Origin: Cristatella mucedo
Lineage: Eukaryota > Bryozoa > Phylactolaemata > Cristatellidae
NCBI GenBank assembly: GCA_009760855.2
Contig: WPIO01000269.1
Location: 72,501 to 136,500 of the forward strand
Reading direction: 5' to 3'
DNA length: 64,000 nt
Shown here: one piece after another, positions 43,261 to 54,800 of the stretch
How the letters are laid out: the number at the start of each line of letters is the position of its first letter
Numbering within the stretch: the stretch's first letter is position 1
The notes under the pieces: model-generated
The model's database searches: none
What the model saw: only the letters and a program-made list of their open reading frames with translations
What the model was told of the DNA's origin: nothing
Made by a program: the position numbers and the translations under genes

Positions 43261-44316
43261 CCTGCGACGTCGGTATTGAAACCAGTTGAAGGTGCAGGGA
43301 ATTAGTTTGTGCTGCGAGGATTTCGAGCTCTTGCCCAGCGGCGAGCTCACTGTAATCGATAGGATGGTCGTCCGTATCGAAAACAGCTTTAGCTCGTGAA
43401 ATTGTGTCGGCGACGCAATTCTCAGAACCCTTCAAGTATCGGATGTCGGTAGTGAATTCGGAGATGAAAGCGAAGTGTCCCTGCTGCCTAGGTGTGAAAC
43501 GATCGGATGATGAAACGATTGTGTAAACGATCGGGCGATGATCGGTGAGCACCAAGAAAGCCCGGCCTTCCACAAAGTATCGGAAATGTTGGATCCCAGA
43601 GTAAATAGCGAGAAGCTCTCGGTCGAAAGTCGAGTAGCGAGACTCTGCGGGTGGGAGTGTTCGAGAGAAAAAGGCTAACGGTTTCCACGCCCCGTCCAGT
43701 AGCTGTTGCAGAGCAGTGCTGATAGCTGTGTCCAAGGCTTCAGTCGCGATTGAAATAGGAGCGTCCGGTGCCGGATGGCCGAGCAGTGTTGACTCGGTCA
43801 ACACATTTTTGCTGGGCTCGTAAGCATCGGCGTCCTCTCGCGACCACGTGACGTTGGCGTCGGCTTTTGGTCTGGTCGGGAGGAGCACATAGAGCCGCGC
43901 CAGCAAGCGAGGGCAGCTAGGGATAAATTGGGGGTAAACATTGGCCATGCCTAGGTAGCGACGAAGTGTTCGTGCTGTATCGGGTCGAGTGACAGAAACG
44001 ATCGATTCGACTTTTGATACCTTTGGTCGGAGGCCCTCCGAGGATACATGGTGTCCGAGGTAACCAAGTGATGAAACACCGAAGAAGCTCTTAGATGGAT
44101 TGATGATTATGCCATATTCCTCGAGGCGACGGAAGATTGCTTCCAGGTTCGTGGCATGCTCGGCTTCGCTGACAGACGCAATTAAAAGATCGTCCAGGAA
44201 TGGAAAACAGAAACTAAGCCCTCGAGTTACCTGGTCGATTAAACGTTGAGGGTCTGGGCAGCATTCCTGAGGCCAAAACTCATTCGCTCTAATTGAAACA
44301 GCCCGAACGGTGTGAT
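43151..44316 (-). pseudogene. Gypsy 2 RT C-terminal part and RNase H
   Basis: RT continues in broken frames (MSFGLRNAAQT; FPFLDDLLIAS near 44200-44170, the YVDD box). RNase H follows in the open frame 43948-43151 (WKPLAFFSRTLPPAESRYST, FDRELLAIYSGIQHFRYFVE, DHRPIVYTI). The first RNase H Asp motif reads ATEALDTAI rather than TDASDxAI. Confidence 0.8.
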
Positions 44317-45266
44317 TACGGCGGTTTTAGGGACGTCGTCGGGATGAATGGGTATTTGATTATATGCTCCCACGAATTCGATTTTAGAGAAAACCACCTT
44401 GCCATGATGCCAGATGCGAAATCGTTGAGCAGCCGTACAGGGTAACAGTCGTGCTTGGGGATGCGATTCAAAGCACAGTAGTCACAGCAAGGACGCCAGT
44501 CGCCGTCTTTTTTGAGTACGAGGTGGAGAGGACTGACATACTCGCTCTCCGACGGCTCTATTATTCCCAGTTGAAGCATATCCTCAAATTCCACGAGAGC
44601 TGCTCTCAGGCGGTCTGGAGCCAGGCTTTGAAGGCCGGACCGGGCGGGCGGGCCGCTTGTGACGATGTGGTGGCGAACTGAATGCTTGATCGGTGCAGAG
44701 AGGTTTCCGGGTTTCGAGATGCTTTGGAATCGGCGAAGCAAAGCAGCATAGTCGGCCCGTAGAGTCGAAGGGATGCAGCAGAGATGATAGGGCGTAATCG
44801 ACGAAGTAAGCTTGCATCTCTTTCGCAGCTGAGTGCGACCGTCGTATAGTGAGCGGTGCTCGAGGTCTACGATGATCCCGAAATGAGCGAGGAAATCGGC
44901 GCCGATGAGAGGGTACGAAACATCGGCTACAGAGAAGACCCAGGAGAGACTCCGTCGAATACCTAGGCTCAAGTTGAGGAGTCGTGAGCCGTATACTGCA
45001 ATTAAAGAGCCATTGGCAGCCTGTAGATGAGACAGAGCAGGGCCTAGCCTTTCGGTAGCATTCGGTGGGAGGACACTAACCGACGAGCCCGTGTCAATAA
45101 GAAAGGGCATATCCGTGTCGGGGTCGTGTACGAATAGTAGGCGGCTAACTTCATTCCCCGGCTGTGGAGAAGCCTTCGCTAACAGTCCGGGTTCCTGTTT
45201 AAAGGAAACTTGCAGCCCGGTCGGCATTGGAAAGCCTTGTCCCCAAATCGTGCTTGATAGAAACAC
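44316..45266 (-). pseudogene. Gypsy 2 protease and N-terminal reverse transcriptase
   Basis: The open frame carries MPFLIDTGSSVSVLP (intact retropepsin DTG) and YPLIGADFLAHFGIIVDLEH near 44900. RT starts with LGIIEPSESEYVSPLHLVLK and DWRPCCDYCALNRI. The frame is lost at about 44400, just before the FxxLDL catalytic box. Confidence 0.8.
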
Positions 45267-45631
45267 CAGCCGCCGTTAAGAGGCCCCTGTCCATGAGCAC
45301 CAGCTCGCGTTCGGAGCTGCTGTCTGCTAGGAGAACTGCTACGAGAACGGTTGCCTCATCGCCAGTCCCTGTGCCTATCCTGGTTAGAGATTCGGAGTTC
45401 TTCTCGAAGGGCTAGCACCTCAGCTTTCAGAGACGGTCACTCTGACAATGAGCAGTGCTGCTCTTGCTCGGATACAGCCGAACGGACGGAGGCTGAACTA
45501 GCAGCTAATAGAGGCAGCGTCTGAGGTAACGTTATGGTGGCTGGTGGTGTAACGGCTGCTACGTAACATGCCGAGGCTTCCAGCATGCGGTAGGCCATTT
45601 CCGCAGGCACGCTAAGGCTGAGCGTGGCATC

Positions 45632-45961
45632 TCAACCCGACAGAATCGAGCTGACATCGGCCGGTAGGTGCTGCAGGAGCCGTTCGTGCAAAAGGGCTTC
45701 CCCTAACCGGTCACGATCATCGCCTAGCAGCTGCCGTAAATGCCAAAGGAACTGCCTCGGCGTGCGATCGCCGAGCGGCTCACCGGCGAGAAGCCGGCGA
45801 AGACTCAGCTGCTCAGAAGCAGAACAACATTGTAATATGGCCTCGCACAGTCGATCGTAGGGGTCCTCATCAGGAGGGTTTATTATGAGGTCGCGAAGCT
45901 CGTGAATTGTCGGCTCGCCAATGGCGGCTGACGTCAGGTGGAACTTAGTTCTCTGGTCCAC
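45632..45961 (-). pseudogene. Gypsy 2 Gag, N-terminally truncated
   Basis: 110 open codons: TKFHLTSAAIGEPTIHELRD, PYDRLCEAILQ, RRLLAGEPLGDRTPRQFLWH. This is the Gag helical region with the GDRxPSQLLRRL-type motif of the mag/Gypsy clade. A Cys/His box (CFYQARFGDKAFQCRPGC) lies downstream near 45275-45220 in another frame. Its expected His is Gln. Confidence 0.75.
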
Positions 45962-46236
45962 AATGTTTAAAAAGTTAAATGCGACTCAACGCAGGCTAGC
46001 CTAAGCGCCGGATCGCTTCACAGAAATTCCGGCAACTTCACATGGCGATAAGAATCCGCAGCACCACTTTCAGGTTTAAGCCACAGTGATTGTTCGGTGA
46101 AAGAATACATACCTTGTTCGTATCAGCATAAGCGTCAGCAATTTGTAGGGGTGGTCTCCAGCTTAACACCCGGAAGGTTGACAAGCACATACGAGGTGCA
46201 GCAAGCATCGATAGCAAAAGGAGTCACTTATGTGTG

Positions 46237-46420
46237 TGTATCTCCGTCAGTAACTCCACAAAGTCATAAAGACCAGGTCGGTGTTACGCAGGAGAGTTTT
46301 GTATAGCGGACTCACAGCCTAAGCGGCTTTCGGTACGCATTCGGTAGCCAACAGACTTCGTCTCACGCAACGAAGAGAAAGTGGGAAGCATAGCAGAGTT
46401 AGGAGAGCAGTTGAGGTCAC
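46237..46420 (-). pseudogene. LINE 3'-end fragment (same family as copy A)
   Basis: It begins GTATCTCCGTCAGTAACTCC at 46238 and follows 3258-3450 closely for about 180 bp. Only the 3' UTR is present. Confidence 0.85.
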
Positions 46421-48141
46421 TGACCTCTCTACAAGATGTAATCGATCAAATTCATGGGCAGTACACCGGAGACACGTCCACTCGTGACTCCGGGAGCTGA
46501 TCAAGAGAGCTGGCGAGAAAAAATTGCATCATTGGGTGGCCATTCAGGCAAACCTCCACCCAATCAGCTGTAGGCTCCCGGATGCAGAGACGTTATGCAC
46601 TACGGCCCTGTCAGGCTAGGGCGGGGCAACAGGGGGGGGGGGGCAGATGCTGCACCCACAGCTCTGGCGCCCGGCTGGGTGCTGGGCCGCCCGACTGCCC
46701 TGCAGAGGGCTCCATGCGTAGCTGCCCGGCTGAACGCTTCGCTCGCGGCTGAGCAGCTGAGCACTCTCCTGCCCGCAGGGCTGAGCACTCCCAGCCAGGC
46801 TGCCCTGCTGAGCGCTGCCCCTACTCGAGGTAGAGCTCGTTGCAGCTACGAAACAACTCGGTCGACGTCAAAATAGATGGCACGAAGACGGTCTGCAATC
46901 TGCGGCACACAGTTCGCCAGCATGGTGAGGGGGGCGTGCAAGACGTGCACGAAAAAGCAGCGGTTGCACAGTGTGACCATTACAGCCAGTCCTAAACGCG
47001 TTATGGCCACCTGCGAATGTGCATGCATCTTCAAAAACTCTCTTTGAATGTCGGTACGTAGGTCTATTCACTAGCCCTATTTGCGGCAAAATGCGCGATA
47101 CTTCTTAATTAAGTATCAAACCACTTTTCCCGTCACAGACTAAAGCTTGCTCGAGTCTTGAGCGTTGATTCTCCTACAGCTACCTGCCGACGGACCTGGC
47201 CCAATATTCTAGCTTGTCATTGATTAGTTTAGCTGTCGAAGAGTAAAAACTCCGCCCTAATATAGATGCAAATAATGCATTAGGCGCTTGCTATCGCTAA
47301 CATTTAGAGGCTGAGAGCCCGGAGGACAATACTTGGCTGACCGTAGTTGGGCCTATGTTTGCATCAACCACGTGCTCACGCCTTACTGCCACAACTTACG
47401 AGTGTACATTGTAGCGTTCTAATATTTAGTAATTCATTTTTATATTTTATAATCACTTTATAATCGAGGACAAAAAATTTGAAATCTATGTAATATAGTA
47501 ATGTGCCATCAAGGTCTAGCATTTCTTTTTGGTTTCCTGACATAACTAGGACGAAAGCTCAGTGCTCGCTGGGGTACAATTACTTGCTAACAGGTTATAA
47601 TGCACTTCCATGGCAGACTTACCTCGTGACCCACGCCAACTTTCCTCCAAAGCATATACGACCGATTTGGTGGCCAGCTTAGTCTCGCCCACAGCACGTG
47701 CTCTAATCCGGGAGGTTAGAATGAAAATAAGTCTCAACGGAAAGACGTTAAGCAACCGGAAGCTGAGTTCGCTGCTACAGTCATCATTGTAGAATATAAA
47801 TGAAAGGAAGGTGAGCATGTAAAAAAGCTTTTTCGGGAAAGTGCTCATTGCAAAGTAAAGTGCTCTGTTGGGAGTTGGCTGGGGAATAAACCCAAAGTTA
47901 TGAGTTTTTTGGTGGATTACACAAACAGACGCGCGACGTCTTCTCTGTAGAAAAGGGTTTCGCCTTGGCTACAAAGCATAAGCACCCCTTGTTCAAGGAC
48001 TTGCTGTAAATGCCTCAACATAACACGAGCCCATGAACGTCAGCTATTTATATTTTACCCGCAGGCTGTATGTGATCAGTCCTACTGTTTGGAGCTTCAT
48101 TCAAAAGACTGCTTTAGCAGCTAGTTATCACGTCCGATCTC

Positions 48142-48145
<4 letters not shown>
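46421..48145. other. Unassigned DNA with a GC-rich islet
   Basis: 46600-46860 is GC-rich with a G run near 46632 and repeated GCTGAGCA(C/G) words. Elsewhere no gene is recognised. The - strand frame near 47034-46846 (ITRLGLAVMVTLCNRCFF) and the + strand frame 47610-47792 have no clear domain. Confidence 0.3.
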
Positions 48146-48174
<29 letters not shown>

Positions 48175-48600
48175 TCACTTGATAAAGCGCCCTCAGAGAA
48201 CTTAATCTCTCTCTAGGCGCTTTACATTTGCTGTAAAGTGAAATGCAATTGAATGGTAAGTAAAATCATCCTTGAAAAACAAACGAAATGAATAATATGA
48301 TTAGGGGTGACATGCACAGGGTCAGCATGCAAATGTGGTTAGTGGCAGCATGCACAGTGTCAGCACGCGTATGCACATCAAGGACGAATCACAGGGACCC
48401 ACTAAATGCTGTCCTAAATAGGTGTGTGTTTTAGGTTCCTTTTAAATGTGGTCAGGTCAGGGAATGTTCTGACGCAGGTCGGGAGGGATTTCCGGGCTTT
48501 GGGAGCATATGAACTAAATGCATGGTCTCCAAAGGATTTAAGGTTTGTACGAGGTATAATCAATCCGAGATAAGGAGCTGTCTTCCATGATGGCTTACAT
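48146..48600 (-). pseudogene. LINE 3' end with (AAT)n tail
   Basis: An (AAT)n tract at 48146-48172 is the 3' tail on the - strand. The 3' UTR and ORF2 end (LPTCVRTFPDLTTFKRNLKH) follow up to about 48600. Closely similar to 21965-22480 and to the tails of the tandem tRNA-like units. Confidence 0.8.
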
Positions 48601-48604
48601 AACA

Positions 48605-48990
48605 TTTAACTAGCTCTTTAGTTTTCCTCCGCTTGATTAGTGTAATTCCATTTTTGCTGGGCTACCAAAACAGCAACCAGGCCACAGCAAACGGCTATAA
48701 ATATGGCTGCAATGCTAGTTTTAAAATCTCAGAGGTTTGACAAAGTTGTCTTCTTTGCTACAAAAAAGCCCAGTTCTGAGCTGCTACTTCCATGCTACTC
48801 ACTATTTAAACCTCCCTCCTGGCATAACTTTGCTTCCCACTCTCCGTGTGTTGCGTGAGATGAAGTCCGTTGGCTACCGAATGCGCAACGAAAACCACTT
48901 TGGCTGTGAATGTGCCATGCAAAGCTCTCCTGCGTCACACCCGCACATTCTTTGTGGTATCCTGGATTTACAGACGGAGATAAATTAAAT
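48605..48990 (+). pseudogene. LINE 3' fragment with internal deletion (copy A family)
   Basis: It contains GGGCTACCAAAACAGC, then the RT C-terminal sequence FKSQRF-like, then jumps to the 3' UTR (GTTGGCTACCGAATGC) and ends GGATTTACAGACGGAGATA near 48985. It directly abuts the oppositely oriented LINE tail at 48146-48600. Confidence 0.75.
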
Positions 48991-51435
48991 TTGCTGGCTT
49001 TATGAATACGGAGCCAAAAATTAGAAACAGATTCTCCTTCGTGTGAGTCTGCCTGCTTGGCTACTGCCCTAACATGTGAGGACTCTTGCTGACGAAGTAG
49101 TGGGAACCGAAGGGAAATAGGTTGAAAATCTGACTCGATTTAGGAGGAAAGTCGGAGAAAACTGAAAGTAAACGCAGCTTAGCAAATAACGATTAATCCC
49201 AAAGCATTTTACTCAAGGTTAGCCAACCGCATGTGGTGCAATAGCATTCACCGATAACAAAGTGGTAGCATTACGCTGCAGCACGCAAGAGCGACCACAT
49301 TTTGAAATTAAAATTGTTTATGTCCTTGAAGTAAAAAAATATAGGCAATAGCAAGCAATGGTTAAATGTTTCTTCGACCAGCCTTCGCGTAAAATGCTCC
49401 TAGGCCGCAAGATAGTCTCTCAACTACCTGTCTAGAACCCGATTGCTGCCGAGTGCAAGGCCTGGAGCTCAAATGCAATCCTACATGTTTCGGCAGTTGC
49501 TAAGGTCAATTAATTAGGTACTTACTAAGGTAAAATGTGTGGAGCCGAAGTAGTGGGTGGGCAGCGAGCTTGGAACCAGCTCGTTTGGTATTCCGAGCAT
49601 CCTATCGAACCGCTCAGCACGTTCTTGCTCAAGCGTCACAGTGAATCTCTCTTAGTCGTCGTTGGGCCTGCTATGGCTTTGGCGGCCCAACTAAACGCTA
49701 GTCTGTGAAATCCGAACTCAATGTGCAATAGAACCCTCTTTTTAAGCAAAACTGTTTCTGAAAAAGTCCTTGACCTGCTTGATTGAAGCGGAGCTATGTG
49801 CTAAAATCGGTAAACTTTCTGACCACTACTGAAGGAGCCCCAACAGGCCTCTCTTTCTTTCACACCCCTAGACTCAGAAAAGCTACAGATGGAGACATTG
49901 TTATTGTAGGCTCAAACTATATTTTAAAGTCAGTAGCAGACCACTTACATATTCTTTCAAATTTATCTTTTTAACATCATCTGATAAAGAAAGACTAACA
50001 AGGGCAGTAATCTATCGACAGCCAGGTACTAAGCACTGCTCTATCCGATCCTATTTACATTCTGTGTGAGAGAAATCAGTCCTTCCTCTATACGGGTGGT
50101 CTCAATGGCCATTTTGATAACTTGACTGATACATGCAGCACGGAATCTCTTGCATTTACTGACTCATTGTCACTAGCGGCTCAAAAGCATCGCCTTACTC
50201 CCAGTAAGGATCACACCCTCAACCAAAATTTCCTCATACGATTGCACATTTTCATCGCCAATTATTCCAAAATTATGCCTACGCATTTAAATGCAGACGT
50301 CATTCAGTTTTCAATATGAAGCCTCCTCCCCATTTAAAATCACCAGTGAATAGCAAAAACTCTCAGCGGCTTTGTCCGTGGGAGAAAATCTGCTTCGCTT
50401 TTCGTTCGGTCTGCTGTCCTTCAGTTGGCGGCTTCTGCCGGAACAGTATCCTGTTTTAGTACAGCGGATTCAGCAGCTGTCGAGAGCAGAACAGCGGTCC
50501 AAACACATCTGATGCTTGGTCCCGTTCTGACCGGTAATCGTAAGTAGATTTCGGATATATGGATCTCGGATACCACGCTGGTTGACGGGCTGGAAGTGTT
50601 TATACCTCTGACTAAGTAAGCACACTCTGAGCCCAGACGGCCTTGGGTTTACCAAAGAAATTAAACTAGCTAGGTCTACTAAGCACGAGCTTAAAAAAGC
50701 ATATAAAAAGACCAGCACTAACCATCCATTGACAGGCATAAGAGGTCTACTTTGGATCGTACCAATCGGTCCTCGCAAAGGTCAAGTGTACCTTCTTCAA
50801 ACAAGTGGGTGGCTCACAGATGCACAATGAAAAAATGCTTATGTTGACGATAGACCATCTTCTGAATGCTCCGACGATAGCTCCTTGCCTAATGATCACT
50901 GTGCTGATCTTGCTGACATCTTAGAAGTAGTCTAACGGCAGTTGTGTGAAAGGTGCGGCCAAAAATGATCAGATCAGATCAGAAGCAGACGAGTCATATG
51001 GCAGTTGAAGTGTCGCCAGGCGAGAGCCAGTAGATATACCGTATTTTACTGGGCATAGGTATTTTTAATGGGCATTCAACATTGTTTAACACGTCTTCCT
51101 AGTTCCAGGTACATACAATTGCTAAAATTCGGGCATTTTTAAACAAGAATACCGCACTTAGTTTGGTCCATGGATTTGTGATGTCGAGTCTTGACTTCTT
51201 CACTGCTCTTTCGGCTGATCTACCGGTGTACAGCATAGTATAAATATGGAAACGCTTAACTGCCTCAGCAAGCAATATTCAAGTGCATTACGATGGATTT
51301 TTTCGAGAAGTCGGGCTAAGAAGAAATGGCTCAGACTGATGTCGTTTCGAGCAACTGGTATATACGTGTATTGTCACAATTGTGACGATGCAAGACTGAT
51401 TGATGAGCAAGCATTCTCGTGTAGTTTATTTTTTA
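48991..51435. other. Unassigned DNA upstream of the repeat gene's 3' end
   Basis: Short frames (49783-49974, 50122-50319, 51246-51446 and 50470-50778 reverse) show no recognisable domain. A Lys-rich + strand segment near 50650-50720 (KHELKKAYKKTSTNHPL) could be a LINE remnant. Nothing else is supported. Confidence 0.3.
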
Positions 51436-51845
51436 TTAGTAATTAATGCTTTCTACCAGTTTTTGGAAGCTTACAGCCAATTCCAGGCTGGTGTTTAATT
51501 CCGTCCTGTCATTTTCAGTTAGTTTGTCTGGATTGCAGACTAATGCAAGAACTGCTTCCAGCTCATGACTTGCACTTGTGAGAAATTTGGTTTCAACTGC
51601 ACAGAGAAAGGTCTCAGCAAGGTCACACATTGTATGCAACTCTTTCAAGTCGCGATGATCAAGATAGGCCTGATTGCCGATAGATGAGATTAGAACTCCC
51701 AATGAATCTGCTGTGGCCATTAAAAACTCTCGAGCCTCAGATTTCTCATGTGCCGCCTTCCGTGCAGCAGTGGCCTCCACCTGTGCCCCCATCCGAGCGT
51801 CCGAGCCCTCGTCCTGTGCTGCCATCCTGGCAGCTGTGGCTTTCT
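51436..51845 (-). CDS. C-terminal domain of the repeat protein
   Basis: After the last VQEEADSAR repeats come diverged repeats (AAQDEGSDARMGAQVEATAA) and then a non-repetitive helical region of about 110 residues (FLMATADSLGVLISSIGN; ELHTMCDLAETFL; ELNTSLELAVSFQKLVES) ending at TAA 51436. It may be a coiled-coil or helical bundle domain. No family recognised. Confidence 0.5.
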
Positions 51846-54800
51846 CCTGCACCACTATCCGGGCAGAGTCGGCCTCCTCCTGCACCACTATCCGGGCAGA
51901 GTCGGCCTCCTCCTGCACCAATATCCGGGCAGAGTCGGCCTCCTCCTGCACCAATATCCGGGCAGAGTCGGCCTCCTCCTGCACCAATATCCGGGCAGAG
52001 TCGGCCTCTCCTGCACCAATACCCGGGCAGAGTCGGCCTCCTCCTGCACCAATATCCGGGCAGAGTCGGCCTCCTCCTGCACCAATACCCGGGCAGAGTC
52101 GGCCTCCTCCTGCACCAATATCCGGGCAGAGTCGGCCTCCTCCTGCACCAATACCCGGGCAGAGTCGGCCTCCTCCTGCACCAATACCCGGGCAGAGTCG
52201 GCCTCCTCCTGCACCAATATCCGGGCAGAATCGGCCTCCTCCTGCACCAATATCCGGGCAGAGTCGGCCTCCTCCTGCACCAATACCCGGGCAGAGTCGG
52301 CCTCCTCCTGCACCAATATCCGGGCAGAGTCGGCCTCCTCCTGCACCAATACCCGGGCAGAGTCGGCCTCCTCCTGCACCAATATCCGGGCACAGTCGCC
52401 CTCCTCCCTTACCGAACTCCAGGCAGCATCCAAATTTTTCTTAGGCGCCATCACATTATCTACTCGAACGGTCGTCGAGGCAACCGCCTGCTTCTTCGTA
52501 GCTGAATCAAGCTTCACTAACTCTTCCTTAGATTCCCTGAGCCCCGCCGACTCATCTTTATCTTCCTCATCCCTGTAAGCCCCGTCCAACTCCGTCAACT
52601 TCACTTGCTCAGCTCTGTCGATCACTACCATCTGACCATGCTTATCTCCAGCCAGTGTTTCCAAATGCTCATGATCAGCCCAGCCAATAGCAATCGACTG
52701 CTCTTGTTCAGCCACATTGATATCAACCGGTGTCTCCCACTCAATCCCGCCGAGCTTCGTCGAAATCTCGTGACCAGGCCGAGTGAGTACAGGCGACTGC
52801 CACTCCAGCGACTGCCCAGCTCCACCGAGTGCTGCTGACTGCTGCTGCCCAGCTCCGGCATTCACAGCCAGCTTCTCTAGGGTATACCTGTCTGTTGGCT
52901 TCGACTGGTCTCGCTTAGCTTCGTTGATCTCCACGGACTGCCCTAGATTAGCTTCGTCAATTTCAAACTGTGGCTCTTGCTCATGCCGGCAGAGCCCAGC
53001 CGAAATATTTTGCTCACACCCAGCATAAACATTCGGCGGCTGCCTTTGCACATGTGCTGAGAGCAGACTTGACTGCTCCTGCTGAGCCACGTTGTCAATA
53101 TCCACCGGCGTCTCCTGCTCAGACGTACCGAACGCTGCCAAAATGTTTTGAGAGGACCCAGCTGGTAAAGCTGACCACCCTTGCTCAGACACGTCGACCA
53201 CTGCCGACTGAAATTGACCAGGAAGTACAGATGCAGTCAGCCGTGCTTGACCGGGCGTTTCGTCATCATAACTGCCGACAACATGAATCTTAGATCCAGC
53301 ACCAATATTTGTCATCTCCCTTTGCTCCTGCTGCTCCTTAATCATCTGGCCGTGTGTGAAGCCAGCTGCTCCAACAATTAAATTGACTTGCAACGGTGGT
53401 GCATTTACCGACTCCTCCATGTCAGCTCCGGCTCGAACCTGTGACAGGACTTGCTCAGTACAGTCGATCACATCAAACTTATCTAACTCATATTCGCCAC
53501 CTGCAGACGACCACTCTTGCCCCACCAGTTCAGTTACAGAGAGTGCCGACGCCGGCTTTCGATCAGCTCCCGACCGAGCCGACGCCGGCTTTCGATCAGC
53601 TCCCGACCGAGCCGACGCCGGCTTTCGATCAGCTCCCGACCGAGCCGACGCCGGCTTTAGATCAGCTCGCGACCGAGCCGACGCCGGCTTTCGATCAGCT
53701 CCCGACCGAGCCGACGCCGGCTTTCGATCAGCTCCCGACCGAGCCGACGCCGGCTTTCGATCAGCTCCCGACCGAGCCGACGCCGGCTCTCGATCCTCTA
53801 CCGACCGAGCCGACGCCGGCTCTCGATCCTCTACCGACCGAGCCGACGCCGGCTTTCGATTCGCTCCGGACAGAGCCCACGGCAGCTGCCGCTCAACTTG
53901 AGACAGAGCCCACGGCTGTGGCCGCTCAACTCGAGACAGAGCCCACGGCTGTGGCCGCTCAACTCGAGACAGAGCCCACGGCTGTGGCCGCTCAACTCGA
54001 GACAGAGCCCACGGCTGTGGCCGCTCCACCCGAGACAGAGCCGACGGCTGTGGCCGCTCCACCCGAGACAGAGCCGACGGCTGTGGCCGCTCCACCCGAG
54101 ACAGAGCCGACGGCTGTGGCTGCGGCCGCTCCACCCGAGACAGAGCCGACGGCTGTGGCCGCTCCACCCGAGACAGAGCCGAGCTGTGGCCGCTCCACCC
54201 GAGACAGAGCCGACGGCTGTGGCCGCTCCACCCGAGACAGAGCCGACGGCTGTGGCCGCTCCACCCGAGACAGAGCCGACGGCTGTGGCCGCTCCACCCG
54301 AGACAGAGCCGACGGCTGTGGCCGCTCCACCCGAGACAGAGCCGAGACTGTGGCCGACGGCTGAGACAGGCCGAGGCCGCTCCACCCGAGACAGAGCCGA
54401 CGGCTGTGGCCGCTCCACCCGAGACAGAGCCGACGGCTGTGGCCGCTCCACCCGAGACAGAGCCGACGGCTGTGGCCGCTCCACCCGAGACAGAGCCGAC
54501 GGCTGTGGCCGCTCCACCCGAGACAGAGCCGACGGCTGTGGCCGCTCCACCCGAGACAGAGCCGACGGCTGTGGCCGCTCCACCCGAGACAGAGCCGACG
54601 GCTGTGGCCGCTCCACCCGAGACAGAGCCGATGGCTGTGGCCGCTCCACCCGAGACAGAGCCGATGGCTGTGGCCGCTCCACCCGAGACAGAGCCGATGG
54701 CTGTGGCCGCTCCACCCGAGACAGAGCCGATGGCTGTGGCCGCTCCACCCGAGACAGAGCCGATGGCTGTGGCCGCTCCACCCGAGACAGAGCCGATGGC

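Larger units (their letters stand above)
42740..45961 (-). mobile_element. Ty3/Gypsy LTR retrotransposon 2, truncated at both ends
   Basis: On the - strand: gag fragment, Cys/His box, protease, RT, RNase H and integrase in the canonical order. The integrase ends abruptly at about 42740 against the hairpin and Polinton block. Gag starts without its N-terminus at 45961. No LTRs were found. It differs from Gypsy 1 in sequence and Gag type. Confidence 0.85.
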
